Assembly: GCF_030867095.1 (NCBI RefSeq)
Contig: NC_081828.1
Location: 2,061,001 to 2,125,000 of the forward strand
Source of the DNA: Alligator mississippiensis
Taxonomy: Eukaryota; Chordata; Crocodylia; Alligatoridae
Reading direction: 5' to 3'
DNA: 64,000 nt
Shown in pieces: positions 61,329-64,000 of the stretch. Position 1 is the first letter of the stretch, and each line of letters starts with the position of its first letter. The position numbers and the translations under genes were made by a program. Under the pieces are notes generated by a model that was not told the DNA's origin, made no database searches, and was given only the letters and a program-made list of their open reading frames with translations.

Positions 61329-64000
61329 CTGGAAGAGAGAACAAAACAGGGGAGTCACAACATGGCACTCCACAGCCATTTATTAAGAGCCTGACTTGAT
61401 TGGTATATCGGTGGATGGTAAAAATGTCTCCCTGCCCACCTGCAGCAGAGCCAGCAGCAAGGTGAAGAGCAATGGCTGCCACCGCAGGAAGCCGTCTGTA
61501 AATGTACATCCATGGGCTCTGCACTGCCCTGCTATCCAGGAGAATACCCATCTCCCCAAGGACCCCTGGCTCCTGCTGTATTTTCTCTGCTGGGTAGGAA
61601 GCCAGGGGAACACTTTCAAAGCACTGGAGGACAAGGAGCAAAGTTGGGAGTGGGATTTCACAGAGCAGCCTAGGGGCTTTCGACAGCCTTTAATGTGCAA
61701 GGCTGACGGGATCACGACTCGTGTCATGGGGGCAAAACCACCGCTGTGCATCATGGCAGGGGGAGAGGGTGCTTCAGGGAGACAGACTCCCAGCTGGCGA
61801 GCTGGGGTGACTGTCATAGCTCAAGGATGGAGCAGGTGGGGTCAGTAATGGGGGAAAGTCCACGCTCTCTGAGCATGGAGGAGCTGTGAACGCTGAGCTC
61901 CTGCCCAGGCCCACGCCCCACACCCACGTTTTGGAAGCACCTCAGTGTTTTCCACTAGATGCAAATCTGTGTCATGAGCAAAGGCCAGGTCACATCCCCT
62001 GCTTCAACCACCATGTTCACATCTCCTTAATGGCGATGGAGGTCCCATATTACAGCAGACTCCAAAGGACTGAGATGTTGTATAGCAATTGCTTGCCCCT
62101 CCACACACAACTAGCCTCCTTCAAGGATGTTCTGGCATGGGGAGAGGGACGCCTCTGCGCCTTCCCCTCTTTGGCAAGGCAGAAGCTTGTGGACTGCGGT
62201 AGGTTCTTAGATCAAGAACCAGAGAACACCAGCAAAGTTGTGGGAGATGGTTTTAATAGGCCTCGCGATCCAAGGAGGGTTATTAGAGAGAGAAACTTCA
62301 CTCCACACCCCAAATTGTCCTTTATTTTTAGCTTTTTCTCCTTTGATGTCTGAATTTAATTACGAAGTTGGAGCTAACACGTCCTGCCAGCAGGTCCGCT
62401 CTGACTCTTGCTCTCATTTCCCAGCCCTGAAGCAAGCAGAGACGCTGGAGCAGGAACACTTGCCTTTTCACTCTATTATTTAGTTAGCCTGTTAAAAAGG
62501 GCTCGCTTCCAACGTCAGGACTTGCTCTGGCTTTTTTCTTGGCTGGAGTGAGACAGAGGTCTTTGCCTGTGCCATGACAGAAGCTCACGCTGCTGGCATG
62601 CAGGGAAAATTTACAGACACGGGAGCGGTGGAAATACCAAATGTTCCAATCAAAACACTTCCTGGTGTCTCTCTTGTCCTAAGACACTCCAGGACTGGTT
62701 ATCAATAGGGCAGATGCCCACGTGGAAGGAAGCCCAACCAGAACTGCTCTCTATGAGAAAATGACGGGGAACCCACTAACTCTATCAGTGAGTATCTGCA
62801 TGTGAGTGAGACCTGGAGCACTTGTGTCAGTGCACACGCACGTGAGAGCTGGACTGTTGCACAGGGTTGGCAGTCTTGCTGGTGGGTTCCCTCCTGCATT
62901 GTAATATGGGAAAAGCTCCCTCACTTACACGTGATGGAGAGTGTTAACACTGTCACCATGGCATGTTTTTGAGAGGTCCGGAGCACTTTTTGTTCCAAAA
63001 AAAATATAAAAGGGGAGACAGGAACAGGGAGGAAACAGAGCAAGCCAGAGAGAAAGAAAAAGGAAAGAAATGAGAGAAGGCAACAGAGGAGAAAGGAAAA
63101 GGGAAAAGAAAGCTGTGCCAGAGAAGGAAAGGAGACCGAGCAGGGAACCAGACTGCACCTCCCTGGCAGGATGGCAGAAGGGTGGGCTCCCCCTCCCCAA
63201 AAAGACGTGGTATAACAAACCCCTCCGAAACACAAAGACAGTGCAGGGATGCAGCCAGGGCGAGGGGGGGGTCTGCCAGATCAAAGAGAAGCTCCTCAGC
63301 TCACAGCACTTCCATCACTAACTTCATGTGTGGCCTCAGCCCCTCTGTCTCTCATTTATCCACCTGCACCACTCACCTACGTGGTGGAGGAGAGAGGATT
63401 TACAAGCTGCCATGTGCACAGCACTGCAAAACACCTGTCAAGCGCTATTCCCGGCAAGGATCGGGATAAAACTGCAGTCCTGCTGCAGGCAGGCAGCTGA
63501 GGACTGTCAGCTTTCTCACAGCCCCATCAACAAACACACAGGCTCTTCCTAAGGCAGAGGAGGGCATGTCTCCAGGCCTGTTGGATGGAGCAGGGAGGGC
63601 TCCCAACAAGGATGCCTCTGCAGGAGAGACCACCTAAGCGCTTTGCAACAGAACAGACTCATAGATAACATTATAATCACCACTCCAAAAGGTCAAGCAG
63701 GCGAGCTCGGGCACAGTGCCATAAATGAAGCTCTGGTTTAAGTAATGCAGGCCTGTGGTGAGGACAGCCATGCAGTGCTAGACTGATAACGGTGCTTTAG
63801 TGTAAGAGATGGCAAACAGAAAAAAGTCCTCTGAACGTATCGGTGCTGAAGCCAAATCTAACTTCAGGTGAAGGTAAAAGAGGAAAAAAATCTAATCCGT
63901 TCACGGAGCAACAGACCCTCTCACCGATAACAAAAATACTGCGTCCTGCCGTGCCCTGCAGCTACTCTTTACGAGGGCATGAAAAATGTGTCAGTCCAAC
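61329..64000 (-). other. EIF2B3: EIF2B3 intron (partial), upstream exons outside the window
   Basis: I looked on the minus strand for the next human exon (LFMANEADLDEELVIKGSI) and did not find it, so the intron continues past the right edge. A purine-rich tract lies at 62995-63160. No other feature was recognised. Confidence 0.75.
62995..63160. repeat. A/G-rich low-complexity tract
   Basis: About 160 bp with very few pyrimidines on the plus strand (GAGAGAAAGAAAAAGGAAAG), within an EIF2B3 intron. Confidence 0.8.

Noticed and set aside
1-64000. CRISPR arrays, bacterial operons, tRNA or rRNA genes, endogenous retroviruses
   Set aside because: The sequence is clearly vertebrate. I saw no regularly spaced repeats, no tRNA-like cloverleaf with A and B boxes, no rRNA and no retroviral gene block.

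Overview
This is a window of a vertebrate nuclear genome, most likely a crocodilian and less likely a turtle. Coding exons are short and lie in long introns. The commonest interspersed repeats are CR1 LINEs, with hAT-type DNA transposons and a Penelope-like family of the kind seen in reptiles. Organism assignment is inference from repeat content; I could not run a search.

Two genes are supported, both on the minus strand and in tandem. At the left end is the 5' end of PTCH2, a Hedgehog receptor paralogue: a CpG-island promoter, a short coding exon 1 (2663-2704) and exon 2 (2392-2566) holding the first membrane segment. The rest of PTCH2 lies beyond the left edge. About 4.3 kb of intergenic sequence separates it from the 3' end of EIF2B3 (eIF2B gamma subunit). 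Seven consecutive EIF2B3 exons, in phase with each other, lie at 61239-61328, 41687-41817, 40028-40221, 36174-36251, 34108-34256, 15757-15860 and 7183-7235. They give the last ~266 codons, and the 5' part of the gene lies beyond the right edge. PTCH2 next to EIF2B3 in the same orientation is also the human arrangement on 1p34.1 (recalled, not searched). No functional link between the two genes is implied.

Region by region: 1-2391 is PTCH2 intronic, very GC-rich sequence. 2392-3100 is the PTCH2 promoter and first exons, with G-rich tandem repeats, a perfect GLI 9-mer and an RFX-like site. 2705-7045 is intergenic and GC-rich, with no supported gene. 7045-64000 is EIF2B3, whose introns reach 18-19 kb and hold CR1 copies of several ages, hAT elements with target-site duplications, a palindromic MITE, an isolated strong hairpin, and a nested cluster (53.6-56.0 kb) where a fairly young CR1 has inserted into an inverted pair of Penelope-like copies that keep a hammerhead-ribozyme-like motif. 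Base composition falls from strongly GC-rich (left ~9.6 kb) to near average further right.

I found no new multi-gene system. The points most worth a second look are the GLI/RFX cluster at PTCH2, the GGGGCC repeat encoding Arg-Pro dipeptides in PTCH2 exon 1, the hammerhead-like motif in the Penelope-like copies, and the 23.2 kb hairpin.
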